DNA of 64,000 nucleotides. Source: Pedobacter sp. ASV12 (GTDB lineage Bacteria > Bacteroidota > Bacteroidia > Sphingobacteriales > Sphingobacteriaceae). Below, piece by piece: positions 25,791 to 35,137 of this stretch (position 1 is its first letter; every line of letters begins with the position of its first letter). The DNA lies in NCBI RefSeq assembly GCF_016429155.1, contig NZ_JAELUC010000001.1:161462-225461 (forward strand), given 5' to 3'. Both the position numbers and the translations under genes were made by a program. The notes beneath the pieces were generated by a model that did no database searches, had not been told where the DNA came from, and saw nothing but the letters and a program-made list of their open reading frames with translations.

Positions 25791-25859
25791 CACCACCTAA
25801 GACACCTTAGTCCACCCGAGTTGGGTAATCCTTAACTATTCTTAAACGTCTAAGGTGGT
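25791..25859. repeat. Inverted repeat of CTTAGACG type, second locus
   Basis: ACCACCTAAGACACCTTAG at the left and CTTAAACGTCTAAGGTGGT at the right form imperfect inverted arms. The right arm resembles the palindrome at 3257-3280. Confidence 0.5.
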
Positions 25860-26235
25860 AATTTTAGATCCCGTCCATATGAGTTGAACTGTTATGGAAA
25901 AGCAAAGGAAGCATTTCATTTGATCGAAAGTCCTGCTTTTTGCTAAAGTTTTTTCGCTTCGTTCAAAACTACCGCTGTCAATCGGGTTTGGAACAGGGCT
26001 ATCTATGCTACTATGAACGGGCTTTTATGTTATCGCACAATCATTGTCACTTCGCTATGTGGCATGCAAAGCTTTGGAAGAAAAGGCAAACCGAAGCATT
26101 GCACTACCTCACACTTTGCTAAAAATAGGCAAGGACGCAGAAGTGCTGTAGTAACACAAGCTAACCAATGACTTTCACACGACTTGACCTTGCACCATCA
26201 AAGCGGAGGTTTAGGATTTGCGACAAAGGTTTGAA

Positions 26236-26260
26236 GCCTTGAATTTTTGGTCACTTTTGT
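26236..26260 (-). repeat. Dispersed repeat segment, copy A
   Basis: This 25-base segment is the exact reverse complement of 34801-34825. Both copies lie in long gene-free gaps. Confidence 0.7.
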
Positions 26261-26351
26261 TTCAAGACAAAAGGACTGGCCCCGCCGGCTAGGAGGCGGA
26301 AGCAAAGTGTTCGGGATAGATGCCGGGATCGATATCCAGCATGACGCATTC

Positions 26352-27734
26352 TTAGGTCAGTTTCTCAATAATCGATGCCACATCCAATTGTTGCTGCTCG
26401 CCACTTTTCATGTCTTTGAGCGTAAGCAAGCCATTTTGCATTTCCTCGGCACCAATTAAAACCACAAAAGGAATATTTTTCGAATCGGCGTAACCCAATT
26501 GTTTTTTGAGCTTGGTGGCAGATGGATAAAGCTCGGTGGCAATGCCGGCGGTTCTCAATTGCTGCAAAACCGGCAAGGCATATAACTCGGCAGCCTCATC
26601 AAAATTGCTGATCAACACTTGAGTGCCTTGCGCTGCGGTTTCGGGGAAAAGATTCAGTTCTTCGAGCACATCGTAAATACGGTCGGCACCAAACGAAATC
26701 CCTACACCTGTGAGGTCTTTTAAGCCAAACATGCCTGTTAAATCGTCGTAACGGCCACCACCACCAATGCTACCCATAGCTACTTCATTGGTTTTAACTT
26801 CGAAGATACAGCCGGTATAGTAATTAAGACCACGTGCGAGCGTGATATCGAGTTCGAGTTGGGTTGTGGGTTGCGGGTTGTGGGTTGCGAGCTTGCTCAC
26901 ATAGTTGAAAACGGTTTCAATTTCTTCAATGCCTTTTAAGCCGATAGCCGAATTGGCCAATACCTTTTTCAGGCTCTCTATCTTCTCCACGTTCGAACCA
27001 TCTAATAAAATCACCGGCTTCAATTGCTCGATATCGGATTCGGTAAAGCCACGCTCCAACAATTCTTTGCTCACGCCATCCAACCCAATCTTATCGAGCT
27101 TGTCAATCGCTACGGTCATATCGACGATCAGTTCAGGCTTGCCAATCATTTCGGCAATACCCGACAGGATCTTGCGGTTGTTGATTTTGATGCTAAAGTC
27201 TTTCAGTCCCAAGTTGCTTAACGCTTCATGGTAGATGAGCACAAACTCGGCCTCGTTCAACAGCGACGGCGAGCCTACTACATCGGCATCGCATTGGTAA
27301 AATTCGCGGTAACGCCCTTTTTGGGGCCTGTCGGCACGCCAAACCGGCTGTACCTGAAAACGCTTGAAAGGAAAGGCAATATCGTTTTGGTGCATTACCA
27401 CATAACGGGCAAAGGGCACGGTCAAATCGTAGCGGAGGGCTTTTTCAGAAATTTTTGAAGTGGCCAGCTGCGAGTTTTTGGTGGCTAGTAACTGTTCGTC
27501 TACCTTGCCCAAAAAATCGCCACTGTTTAAGATTTTAAAAATGAGCTTATCACCTTCGTCGCCATACTTACCGGTAAGGGTAGCCAGGTTTTCCATGCTC
27601 GGGGTCTGTATTTCGGCATAGCCATATTTTTTGAATACGGTTTTAATGGTATCGAAAATATAGTTGCGTTTCACCATTTCTTGTGGCGAAAAATCCCTGG
27701 TTCCTTTGGGTAGGCTTGGCTTGGTAATAGACAT
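26352..27734 (-). CDS. hisS: Histidyl-tRNA synthetase
   Basis: A 460-residue class II synthetase from [15 protein letters not shown] at 27734 (the frame extends to 27761 but the family begins here). It charges tRNA-His in the cytosol. Family marks are PKGTRDFSP, the motif 2 region ([11 protein letters not shown]) and the histidine-binding [10 protein letters not shown], with an anticodon-binding C-terminal domain ([20 protein letters not shown]). An unusual detail is [10 protein letters not shown] before [10 protein letters not shown], encoded by four tandem DNA heptamers (26861-26888). A TACTTTTG box sits 5 bases upstream of the ATG (27739-27746), so the message may be nearly leaderless. Confidence 0.97.
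   Translation of the reverse strand: MSITKPSLPKGTRDFSPQEMVKRNYIFDTIKTVFKKYGYAEIQTPSMENLATLTGKYGDEGDKLIFKILNSGDFLGKVDEQLLATKNSQLATSKISEKALRYDLTVPFARYVVMHQNDIAFPFKRFQVQPVWRADRPQKGRYREFYQCDADVVGSPSLLNEAEFVLIYHEALSNLGLKDFSIKINNRKILSGIAEMIGKPELIVDMTVAIDKLDKIGLDGVSKELLERGFTESDIEQLKPVILLDGSNVEKIESLKKVLANSAIGLKGIEEIETVFNYVSKLATHNPQPTTQLELDITLARGLNYYTGCIFEVKTNEVAMGSIGGGGRYDDLTGMFGLKDLTGVGISFGADRIYDVLEELNLFPETAAQGTQVLISNFDEAAELYALPVLQQLRTAGIATELYPSATKLKKQLGYADSKNIPFVVLIGAEEMQNGLLTLKDMKSGEQQQLDVASIIEKLT
26861..26888. repeat. Heptamer tandem repeat (GGGTTGY)x4 inside hisS
   Basis: GGGTTGT, GGGTTGC, GGGTTGT, GGGTTGC, four units in 28 bases. Loss or gain of one unit would shift the hisS frame. Confidence 0.9.
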
Positions 27735-27738
27735 GGCG

Positions 27739-27746
27739 CAAAAGTA
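27739..27746 (-). promoter_or_regulatory. Candidate -7 box of hisS
   Basis: Minus-strand TACTTTTG matches TAnnTTTG and lies only 4 bases from the ATG, implying a very short or absent leader. No -33 box is evident. Confidence 0.35.
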
Positions 27747-27754
27747 CGAAAACG

Positions 27755-27831
27755 GAGTCAATAGTCCATAGCCATTAAGCTTAAAGACTAAAACCCAAAA
27801 CCGGTTTTCAGTTGACAGTTCGTTGGCAATG
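27755..27831. repeat. Degenerate heptamer array upstream of hisS
   Basis: Read in sevens: GAGTCAA, TAGTCCA, TAGCCAT, TAAGCTT, AAAGACT, AAAACCC, AAAACCG, GTTTTCA, GTTGACA, GTTCGTT. The first units share TAGTCNA and later ones GTTNNCA. The periodicity is visible but weak. Confidence 0.45.
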
Positions 27832-27846
27832 ACGGCTCAATCAATG

Positions 27847-27881
27847 AACACTTGCGGAGTCTTAAAGACTTCGCAAGTGTT
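27847..27881. repeat. TTGCGAAG-type dispersed hairpin, copy 3 (best pairing)
   Basis: AACACTTGCGGAGTCTT and AAGACTTCGCAAGTGTT form 17-base arms with one wobble around a single A. It is 20 bases after the DUF885 stop, on the minus strand. Confidence 0.8.
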
Positions 27882-27901
27882 TCTGAAAACTGCCAACTAA
27901 A

Positions 27902-29677
27902 CTACTGCTTTGCAGCCCAGGCATCCATCTTAGCCTCGAAAACGCTCAACGGCAACGAACCGTCTTTAAGCACTTCGGTATGGAAAGCCGATAGCTTGAA
28001 TTTCGCGCCCAGTTGCTTTTCATATTTGTTTCTCAGTTCCCTGATTTTCATGGCCCCGATTTTATAGCCCAAGGCTTGTGCCGGAATGCCCATGTAGCGT
28101 TCTATTTCGGCAGTGGCTCCTTCTTCGCTAATGGCTTCGTTGTCCATCATGTATTGAATGGCCTGCTCACGGGTCATGTTTTTGGTATGGATGGCCACGT
28201 CAACCACCAAACGGATGGCGCGGTGCATTTCGTCGCCTAAGGCGCCCATGTGCTGATAAGGGTCTTGGTAGAGCCCCAATTCCTTGCCTAGCGATTCGCA
28301 GTACAGCGCCCAGCCTTCTACATAGGCATTATGGAAACCGAATCTGCGGAATTTTGGCAAAGACGTATTTTCTTGGGTAAGCGAAATCTGATAATGATGG
28401 CCCGGAATGGCTTCGTGCAAAAACAATGATTCCATGCCCGAAGTGGTATTGAATTTCTTGGCATCCAAAATAGGCACATAAAATATACCCGGACGTTTGC
28501 CGTCGGCCGAACCTTGATTGTATTCGGCACTGGCCGAAGCCGCCCTAAAAGCTTCGGTCTGCCTGATTTCGAATGGGGTTTTGGGCTCATGGTCGAACAT
28601 TTTTTTTAGATTCGGCTTCATGCGCTCGTGAATGTTCTCGAAAGCATCCAATACTTCTTTTGGCGTTTTGTAAGGCATAAATTTGGGATCGGTTTTCATG
28701 TATTCGAAAAAGGCCTTCAAATCGCCTTTAAAGCCTACCAAATTCTTGATGCTGTCCATTTGGCCTTTGATCCTGGCTACTTCTTTTAAACCGGTCTGAT
28801 AAATCTCTTCGGGCGTTTTATTGGTAGTGGTTTGCTGTTTAACCAAGTATTCGTACCAGGCTTTTCCTCCCGGCAAGGCCGAAAGTCCAGAAGTGGTTCT
28901 TGCCTTTGGCAGGTATTCGTTTTGCAGGAAATCGCCCAGTTTTTTATAGGTAGGCACAATGACATGGGCAATGGCCTGCTTGTATTCTTCGGTAATTTTC
29001 TTTTTGTCGGCTTCGCTAAAATCTTTTGGCATCAGTTTTACAGGCCCGTAAAACAAGCTCTGCTCGGGATTGGCTACAACCATGCTTTGCATCTGTGGAA
29101 TCATTTTAACCACCAAGGCTTTAGGCAACACGATACCGGCCTGCATGCCTTTTTTGAAGTTGCCAATGGCCGTATCGGCCCATACCGAAAAGGCCGAAAC
29201 CCTTTTGAGCCAATCGGCATAATCCTTTACCGTTTTAAATGGCTGTGCACCCGTACCCGAACCAAACTGGCCGATGGTTAACGGTAAGGCAAACATCTGG
29301 TTAAAAGGCAAATACTCTTGATGGTATTTAAAGCCTTCGATATTCATGTGGAGCTGGTCTTTCAAAAAATCGTAAGACAGCTTGTCGTTATCATTCAGTT
29401 TTTCGCGGTCGTAGTGGCCCAGGCTATCCAAAAACCGTTCGTTGAACTTTTTCGATTCGGCAATAAAAGCCTGCGAACCGGTGTTTGGCAACAAATCGTT
29501 GTAGCGGTCGTCGCCGGCAAAGGTGGCATCCAAAGGCGACAGTTTGAGGCCCTCTTGGTAATACTGTTCGCAAAGCGCAGCAAAGTTTTTGTTTTCGGCG
29601 TTGCCTGACGTTTGGCCCGATGGCTTACAAGCGTGGAGCGCCACAATAGCCACAAGGGCCATAGCTAATCTTTTCAT
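27902..29677 (-). CDS. DUF885 family lipoprotein, probable metallopeptidase
   Basis: A 591-residue lipoprotein (lipobox VALHAC, Cys17). It carries the DUF885 signature HEAIPGHH (about residues 418-425), which resembles an HExxH-type zinc site, then HNAYVEGWALYCESLGKELGLY. DUF885 proteins are thought to be M3/M32-related metallopeptidases on the cell surface. Length is normal for the family. It is a single minus-strand gene flanked downstream by the third TTGCGAAG hairpin. Confidence 0.9.
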   Translation of the reverse strand: MKRLAMALVAIVALHACKPSGQTSGNAENKNFAALCEQYYQEGLKLSPLDATFAGDDRYNDLLPNTGSQAFIAESKKFNERFLDSLGHYDREKLNDNDKLSYDFLKDQLHMNIEGFKYHQEYLPFNQMFALPLTIGQFGSGTGAQPFKTVKDYADWLKRVSAFSVWADTAIGNFKKGMQAGIVLPKALVVKMIPQMQSMVVANPEQSLFYGPVKLMPKDFSEADKKKITEEYKQAIAHVIVPTYKKLGDFLQNEYLPKARTTSGLSALPGGKAWYEYLVKQQTTTNKTPEEIYQTGLKEVARIKGQMDSIKNLVGFKGDLKAFFEYMKTDPKFMPYKTPKEVLDAFENIHERMKPNLKKMFDHEPKTPFEIRQTEAFRAASASAEYNQGSADGKRPGIFYVPILDAKKFNTTSGMESLFLHEAIPGHHYQISLTQENTSLPKFRRFGFHNAYVEGWALYCESLGKELGLYQDPYQHMGALGDEMHRAIRLVVDVAIHTKNMTREQAIQYMMDNEAISEEGATAEIERYMGIPAQALGYKIGAMKIRELRNKYEKQLGAKFKLSAFHTEVLKDGSLPLSVFEAKMDAWAAKQ

Positions 29678-29771
29678 TTGGTGTAGGATTGGTTATTTAC
29701 AAACTAATTTACCGCTTTCGGTTTACATTATCCAAGTAACGTTGTTGTAGGTGTTTTTCGCCGATATGGCT

Positions 29772-30935
29772 TTACTTGCTCAACGGCAACCGTTTTCGGT
29801 AGCTGAGCTGGCGCCAGATCCATTCAATAGGGCCATAGTTGTAACGAGACAGCCACCAGTGGCTCAGATATACCTGCGCCGTATACACAACAATGGCCAG
29901 CAACAGGTAAAACCAAATAGGCTTTGAGTTAAATATGCCCAGGCCGAAACCAGAAAAAACAAGCATTCCAATGAGGTTCTGCACCATGTAATTGGTCAAG
30001 GTCATTTTGCCCATGATGGCCAGGCTGGCGAAAAAGCGCTTGCACTTGCCTGCCACATACAGCCAGCAAATAGCCGAGGCAATAAACAGCATGGTACTGA
30101 GAATTACCCAGTAGGCCAGGTTATAATGTTTGCCAATGGCATTCCATTTCAAGTGCTCGTCAACAATAAAAAAAGCTGTGAGCAATAAAGCTGTCCCCAA
30201 CGAAATCCAGAAGGTCCTTTTGATATATTTTATCTTGCTGGGCAACTGGTCGAAAAAATTGATGCGATAGAGGCTAAAGCCCCATAGGAAACAGCAAAAC
30301 ATCACCACGTGTACCGTGTACAGGTAGGGTTTGCTGATCATCTGCGCCAGATAAGTGCCCTTTAGTCCAAAATAAAGCACATCGAGCAGGTTATGGCTTT
30401 GGTAGAGCGGAAGTATGGCCGTCATCTGCTTCCAGCCACTATCGCCCAGCGAATGGATAAAGGAACTTAAGGCGGGAATAAGCAACAATAAAATGATGCT
30501 TACGGTGAAACTGGTTTTGGCCGAACTCCGGTAAAACAGCAAAAGCAACAAACCCAAGAGCGCATAATCCTTTAAAATATCGCCAAAAAAGACGGCACTA
30601 TTGATCAGGGCCAATACCAGCAACCAAAACATGCGCCCTGCAAAAAAGCCATAAGGATTGTGTCCCTTGTTGCTTACATTGTTCATTAAAACCGCAAAGC
30701 CATAGCCAAAAAGCATGCTGAGCAGGGTCCATGATTTGGCGGCGAACAAGAAGCTCGCTGTGTACATGATGATGTTGGTAAACAGATCTGGCTTAAAAGT
30801 TTCCCAGTTCCTGCCTATCATAAAGAAATCGTAGTAGTTCATGAGCACTACGCCCAAGAGCGCCCAGCCTCTTAAGATATCAACAATGACAGTGCGCTGG
30901 TTAAGCTGGAGGGGTTGGCTAGAAAAGTCTTTCAT
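29772..30935 (-). CDS. DUF418 multi-spanning membrane protein
   Basis: A 387-residue protein with roughly ten membrane segments. It begins with the DUF418 hallmark VDILRGWALLGVVLMN and ends with the family block MTLTNYMVQNLIG and the following GPIEWIWR. It is related to acyltransferase-3/YeiB-like membrane proteins with unknown reactions. No neighbour hints at the substrate. Confidence 0.88.
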   Translation of the reverse strand: MKDFSSQPLQLNQRTVIVDILRGWALLGVVLMNYYDFFMIGRNWETFKPDLFTNIIMYTASFLFAAKSWTLLSMLFGYGFAVLMNNVSNKGHNPYGFFAGRMFWLLVLALINSAVFFGDILKDYALLGLLLLLFYRSSAKTSFTVSIILLLLIPALSSFIHSLGDSGWKQMTAILPLYQSHNLLDVLYFGLKGTYLAQMISKPYLYTVHVVMFCCFLWGFSLYRINFFDQLPSKIKYIKRTFWISLGTALLLTAFFIVDEHLKWNAIGKHYNLAYWVILSTMLFIASAICWLYVAGKCKRFFASLAIMGKMTLTNYMVQNLIGMLVFSGFGLGIFNSKPIWFYLLLAIVVYTAQVYLSHWWLSRYNYGPIEWIWRQLSYRKRLPLSK

Positions 30936-30992
30936 ATCAGTAGATTGGCTTATCTAAAGATAATGTTTTTGTAGGCAATTGTTTAGCCCTTT

Positions 30993-31496
30993 CTATTTCT
31001 CTTTAGTCAACCGATCGAGTGCCTTTAAAACAGTTGGCATTCTATAGGGGCCCGAAAGCTGCCCAATATGATCGGCCGCTCTATCCAGCTCCATCCCGAC
31101 AGCCGTTATAAAAATTGGCTTTTGGCTTTCACCTCTTAACAAGGCTCGCTTGTTTTTTTGGAGAGTTGCGAAATTAGATTTGGCCACGCCGATAACGGGA
31201 ATGCTTTTGTGGAGGCTTTCAAACAAATAGGCACCCAGGCCAAACTTGTTTTCATCGTCGAGATAGACAAAGCCATCAACAATAATAGCTTCAACCATTT
31301 GACAATCTATTTTTTGGAGCAGGCTTAAAATACAAGGTAATTCTCTTTTGTAAAACGCCCCCGATTCATATTCTTCCACCCCTTCGAGCGTTTCTGCATA
31401 CACCTCAAATTTTTCGCTGGTAGCCCAATCATCAAAAGCCAAGCACACGGTTTTGCCCTTGTTGCCAAAATAATAAGTATCGAACGCCAGGATCAT
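30993..31496 (-). CDS. Divergent endonuclease V family protein
   Basis: A 167-residue protein, shorter than canonical endonuclease V (about 210-230). The order of motifs fits: D6 (AFDTYY), YKRELP with Y49 and E52, VDG with D74, and GVAKS with K106. The His that usually follows VDGxGxxH is replaced by D80 here, and the N-terminal strand is short. Canonical enzymes nick near deoxyinosine; the changed residue makes activity uncertain. It is a single gene between DUF418 and the pyruvate dehydrogenase genes. Confidence 0.75.
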   Translation of the reverse strand: MILAFDTYYFGNKGKTVCLAFDDWATSEKFEVYAETLEGVEEYESGAFYKRELPCILSLLQKIDCQMVEAIIVDGFVYLDDENKFGLGAYLFESLHKSIPVIGVAKSNFATLQKNKRALLRGESQKPIFITAVGMELDRAADHIGQLSGPYRMPTVLKALDRLTKEK

Positions 31497-31585
31497 GTTT
31501 TCAAGGGGCCACTCTCCATTTAATCTGTAGGGAGTGCCGTTAAAGATATAAATTTATGCTTGAGCTTATAACCAATCAGGCCAAC

Positions 31586-31611
31586 AAAAAAGGCCACCTT
31601 TTCAGGTAGCC
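31586..31611 (-). terminator. Terminator after pyruvate dehydrogenase E2
   Basis: Minus-strand GGCTACCT and AGGTGGCC form an eight-pair stem (one G-T) with a GAAA loop and six T following. Confidence 0.75.
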
Positions 31612-31665
31612 CTTTATTATTTGGTTAGTACCCCAAATTTGGCTCGGGGCACTCTACTGTTATTT

Positions 31666-33312
31666 TTAAACCAGCAATCTTACGGGTTCTTCCAGCAACG
31701 ATTTTAGGGTTTGCAAGAAAGCGGCACCAGTAGCGCCATCAACCACGCGGTGATCGCAGCTTAGGGTTACCTTCATGATGTTGCCTGGAACCACTGCGCC
31801 GTTTTTAACAACCGGCACTTGCGAAATGCCACTTACGGCCAGGATACAAGCATTTGGTGTATTGATGATGGCCGTAAACTCGTCAACGCCAAACATACCC
31901 AAGTTAGAGATGGTAAAGGTAGAGCCTTCCATTTCTGCAGGTTGCAGTTTTTTGGCTTTGGCTTTTCCGGCAAAGTCTTTTACTTCGGCAGAGATATGGC
32001 TCAACGATTTGCCATCGGCGAAGCGGATTACCGGAACCAACAAACCTTCGTCAACTGCAACGGCTACGCCAATGTGTACATGTTCGTTGGTACGGATGGT
32101 ATCGCCCTGGAACGACGAGTTGATGGCCGGGTGCTGTTTCAAAGCAATTGCCACTGCTTTGACCACTAAATCGTTGAAAGAAATCTTAACCGGAGCAAAA
32201 TCGTTCATTTTGGCTCGGGCTGCAATAGCCTGATCCATGTCGATGCTCATGGTTACATAGAAATGCGGCGCGGTAAACAAGCTTTCAGACAAACGTCTGC
32301 TAATGGCCTTGCGCATTTGTGTAACTGGTCTTTCGCTAAATTTCTCTTCGCCCACAAAGGTAGGGATTGCCGGAGCGGCTTTCGTTTCGGCTTTGGCACC
32401 TTCTGCCGGAGCTGTAGCTGCCGGTGCTGCCGAAGGCTTAAAGTTCTCTACGTCTTTTTTAATGATACGACCGCCTTCTGCGCTACCTGCTACCTGGCTG
32501 AGGTCGATACCTTTATCTTTTGCAATTTTCTTAGCTAAAGGCGAGGCAATGATACGGCCGCCGTTGGCGTTTGAAACGGTTTGTGCTTTTTCTTCTTCTT
32601 TTGGTGCCTCTGCGGCTTTCGGCGCATCGGCTGGAGCGCTGGCCGCTTTTGCAGGAGCATCACCTTGGGCCAAAATTCCAGAAATATCTGTTCCCTCCGG
32701 ACCAACAATGGCAATAATGCCGTTTACCTTGGCCGCTTCGCCTTTATTTACACCAATATGCAACAAAGTACCCGTGGCGTAGCCCATTACCTCCATCGTA
32801 GCCTTATCGGTTTCTACGTCGGCAAGGATATCGTCGTCTTTTACTTTATCGCCTACTTTTTTATGCCATTCGGCAATTACGCCTTCGGTCATGGTATCGC
32901 TCAGCAAAGGCATGCGGATTACCGTAACGCCTTTTTTGCTCAATTCTTCTTCGCTTAAGCCACCGCCTTGGGCTGGAGCTTCGGCTTGGGTTGCTTCTTT
33001 TGGTGCCTCGGCTTTAGGCGCCTCTGCAGCGGCATTGCCTCCTTCGGCTTCCAGCGCAGCTTTGTAATCTTCGCCTTCTTTGCCAATAACGGCAATTAAC
33101 GCATCGATTGGAACGGCTTTGCCTTCTTCAACACCGATGTACAATAATGTTCCATCCCAATAGGATTCTAGGTCCATGGTTGCCTTGTCGGTTTCCACTT
33201 CGGCCAAAACATCGCCGCTTTTTACTTTATCGCCTACTTTTTTATGCCACTTCGCCATTACCCCTTCGGTCATGGTGTCGCTCATCTTAGGCATTCTTAC
33301 TATATCAGCCAT
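31666..33312 (-). CDS. pdhC: Dihydrolipoyl acetyltransferase, E2 of pyruvate dehydrogenase
   Basis: A 548-residue E2 that transfers acetyl groups to CoA. There are two lipoyl domains with the lipoylated lysines in DKAT (K43 and K170), each followed by an Ala/Pro/Glu-rich linker. A peripheral subunit-binding domain (ASPLAKKIAKDKGIDLS) is near 260-295 and the catalytic domain ends with CDHRVVDGATGAAF. It begins 32 bases after the E1-alpha stop on the same strand, so the two are one operon. The E1-beta and E3 genes are not in the window. Confidence 0.97.
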   Translation of the reverse strand: MADIVRMPKMSDTMTEGVMAKWHKKVGDKVKSGDVLAEVETDKATMDLESYWDGTLLYIGVEEGKAVPIDALIAVIGKEGEDYKAALEAEGGNAAAEAPKAEAPKEATQAEAPAQGGGLSEEELSKKGVTVIRMPLLSDTMTEGVIAEWHKKVGDKVKDDDILADVETDKATMEVMGYATGTLLHIGVNKGEAAKVNGIIAIVGPEGTDISGILAQGDAPAKAASAPADAPKAAEAPKEEEKAQTVSNANGGRIIASPLAKKIAKDKGIDLSQVAGSAEGGRIIKKDVENFKPSAAPAATAPAEGAKAETKAAPAIPTFVGEEKFSERPVTQMRKAISRRLSESLFTAPHFYVTMSIDMDQAIAARAKMNDFAPVKISFNDLVVKAVAIALKQHPAINSSFQGDTIRTNEHVHIGVAVAVDEGLLVPVIRFADGKSLSHISAEVKDFAGKAKAKKLQPAEMEGSTFTISNLGMFGVDEFTAIINTPNACILAVSGISQVPVVKNGAVVPGNIMKVTLSCDHRVVDGATGAAFLQTLKSLLEEPVRLLV

Positions 33313-33344
33313 CTATATAAATCTAATGAAATGCGTTCTAAAAA

Positions 33345-34340
33345 TTAATCTTTTACGTAAGGATAGTCGGTTTGCACGTACACGTCTGTGTAAAGTTCGG
33401 ATGCATCTGGCCATGGCGAATCTTCTGCAAATTTCACCGAATCTTCTACAATGCCTTTCACTTTCTCTTCGATTTCGGCAATCCAGTTTTCATCAGCATA
33501 TTTCTCTCTCAAAATGGTTTCTCTTACGCTTTCGATCGGATCTTTAGCTTTGTATTCTTCCAACTCGTCTTTGGTACGGTATTTTGCCGGGTCAGACATG
33601 GAGTGTCCGCGGTAGCGGTAAGTCCTCATTTCCAAGAAAGTCGGGCCTTCGCCAGCGCGCGCACGCTGGATGGCCTCGTCCATGGCATTGTGAACCGCAA
33701 CCGGATCCATTCCATCAACCGGTGCACATGGCATATCGAAACCTAAACCAATTTTATAGATATCGGTCATGTTGGTAGTACGTTCTACCGAAGTACCCAT
33801 GGCATAACCATTGTTCTCACAAACAAAAATTACCGGCAGCTTCCAAAGCATAGCCATGTTGAAAGCTTCGTTCAAAGCGCCTTGGCGAACTGCTCCATCG
33901 CCCATGTAGCAAATATTTACATGCTTGGTGCCTTTGTATTTTTCGGCAAAAGCGATACCAGCACCCAACGGAATCTGACCGCCTACGATACCGTGGCCAC
34001 CATAAAAATGATGTTCTTTACTGAACATGTGCATAGAACCGCCTTTACCTTTTGAACAGCCAGTAGCTTTGCCGTACATTTCGGCCATAATACTGTCGGC
34101 ACTAACGCCTAAAGCCAAGGCATGGGCGTGGTCGCGATAAGCGGTAACCATCGAGTCGCCTTTTTCCATTGCTGAAATGGCACCTGCAACTACTGCTTCC
34201 TGACCAATATAAAGGTGACAAAATCCGCGTATCTTTTGCTGTCCGTAAAGTTGTCCGGTCTTCTCTTCGAACTTGCGCATCAGCAACATCGACTCAAACC
34301 ACTTCAAATAGGTATCCTTATTTATTTCTACTGCACTCAT
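33345..34340 (-). CDS. pdhA: Pyruvate dehydrogenase E1 component, alpha subunit
   Basis: About 331 residues from MSAVEINKDTYLKWF at 34340; the frame opens at 34457 but those 39 residues are not family sequence. The thiamine-diphosphate/metal motif is GDGAVRQGALNEAFNMA followed by ENNGYAMGT, and the phosphorylation-loop-like region is YRYRGHSMSDP. It decarboxylates pyruvate with a separate E1-beta partner encoded elsewhere. A TAAATTTG box lies 29 bases upstream. Confidence 0.96.
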   Translation of the reverse strand: MSAVEINKDTYLKWFESMLLMRKFEEKTGQLYGQQKIRGFCHLYIGQEAVVAGAISAMEKGDSMVTAYRDHAHALALGVSADSIMAEMYGKATGCSKGKGGSMHMFSKEHHFYGGHGIVGGQIPLGAGIAFAEKYKGTKHVNICYMGDGAVRQGALNEAFNMAMLWKLPVIFVCENNGYAMGTSVERTTNMTDIYKIGLGFDMPCAPVDGMDPVAVHNAMDEAIQRARAGEGPTFLEMRTYRYRGHSMSDPAKYRTKDELEEYKAKDPIESVRETILREKYADENWIAEIEEKVKGIVEDSVKFAEDSPWPDASELYTDVYVQTDYPYVKD

Positions 34341-34369
34341 GTTTGGGTATTGATTTTTATTTACGGGAA

Positions 34370-34377
34370 CAAATTTA
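34370..34377 (-). promoter_or_regulatory. Candidate -7 box of the pdhA-pdhC operon
   Basis: Minus-strand TAAATTTG matches TAnnTTTG with a leader of about 20 bases. The -33 region lacks TTTG. The same box sits before fumC. Confidence 0.4.
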
Positions 34378-34800
34378 ATTTTTTTATTATATTTTCTCAC
34401 ATCATCGTATGTAAAATTATCCGTGCCGAGCACTAAACACAAGGGATTTAGCACCATTTTAGTGTCTGAATTACACTCACATAGACTGTAAGCTGGTCTA
34501 AGCGGGCATTAATATTTTTCTGCCGGGAACTTAGCCCCATTTTTTGATGCTCGATTGGCAAAAACAAAAAAATTTTATTTTGTTGGCAACAAAGGCTTAA
34601 AGGATTTTGAAAAAAAGTGTTTTAAAAGATTTTTACAAAACCCTGCTACTTCACCGGAAGCCTGCCTGCAACAGACCGATTGGCAGAAAGAAGCCATCAA
34701 CTTTTGTCGTCTCTTTCCTTGCTTCGTTTCTTTGGGCAACAGCCAGCGGAGCTAGATTTTACACCTACAGCAACATCTACTGTGCAAAAAGTAAATGAAG

Positions 34801-34825
34801 ACAAAAGTGACCAAAAATTCAAGGC
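34801..34825 (+). repeat. Dispersed repeat segment, copy B
   Basis: Exact reverse complement of 26236-26260. Confidence 0.7.
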
Positions 34826-35137
34826 CGTTGCATCTTCGCTGCGCTAGCTGTACCGACTTTGCCATAGCGCAAGCTGGATACGCGGTGTTGCTGTGGCCTA
34901 AATTTCTGCTTTGCATTTTTTACAGTGCCCCGTCCCTGCTAATGTACATAAGGCAATTTTATGATAGCACGCTTTATTCCGCCAGAGCTTTTATCCACAC
35001 TTCCAATCAAAACTTCATCCATGTTCAATAATCACATCGGTTTAAATGATTTATCAACAAATGTGGCTTCGCGAAAGTGGCTCCAGCGCCTTAGAACGCG
35101 TAAAATGTTAATAACTTTTACATTTAACTGAGATTCA

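Larger units (their letters stand above)
25776..26351. other. 576-bp intergenic region made of repeat-like DNA
   Basis: It holds the CTTAGACG-type hairpin (25791-25859), then about 480 bases with no supported gene. The plus frame 25940-26122 is Cys/His/Trp-rich and unlike any protein I know. Bases 26236-26260 match 34801-34825 exactly in inverted orientation, so part of this gap is a dispersed repeat. It ends at the stop codon of hisS. Confidence 0.6.

Noticed and set aside
25940..26122. 60-residue plus-strand frame in the gap before hisS
   Set aside because: Cys/His/Trp-rich with no likeness to proteins, lying in repeat-like DNA.
34795..35031. 78-residue plus-strand frame in the 902-bp gap
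   Set aside because: Includes the dispersed 25-bp repeat segment and has no family resemblance.
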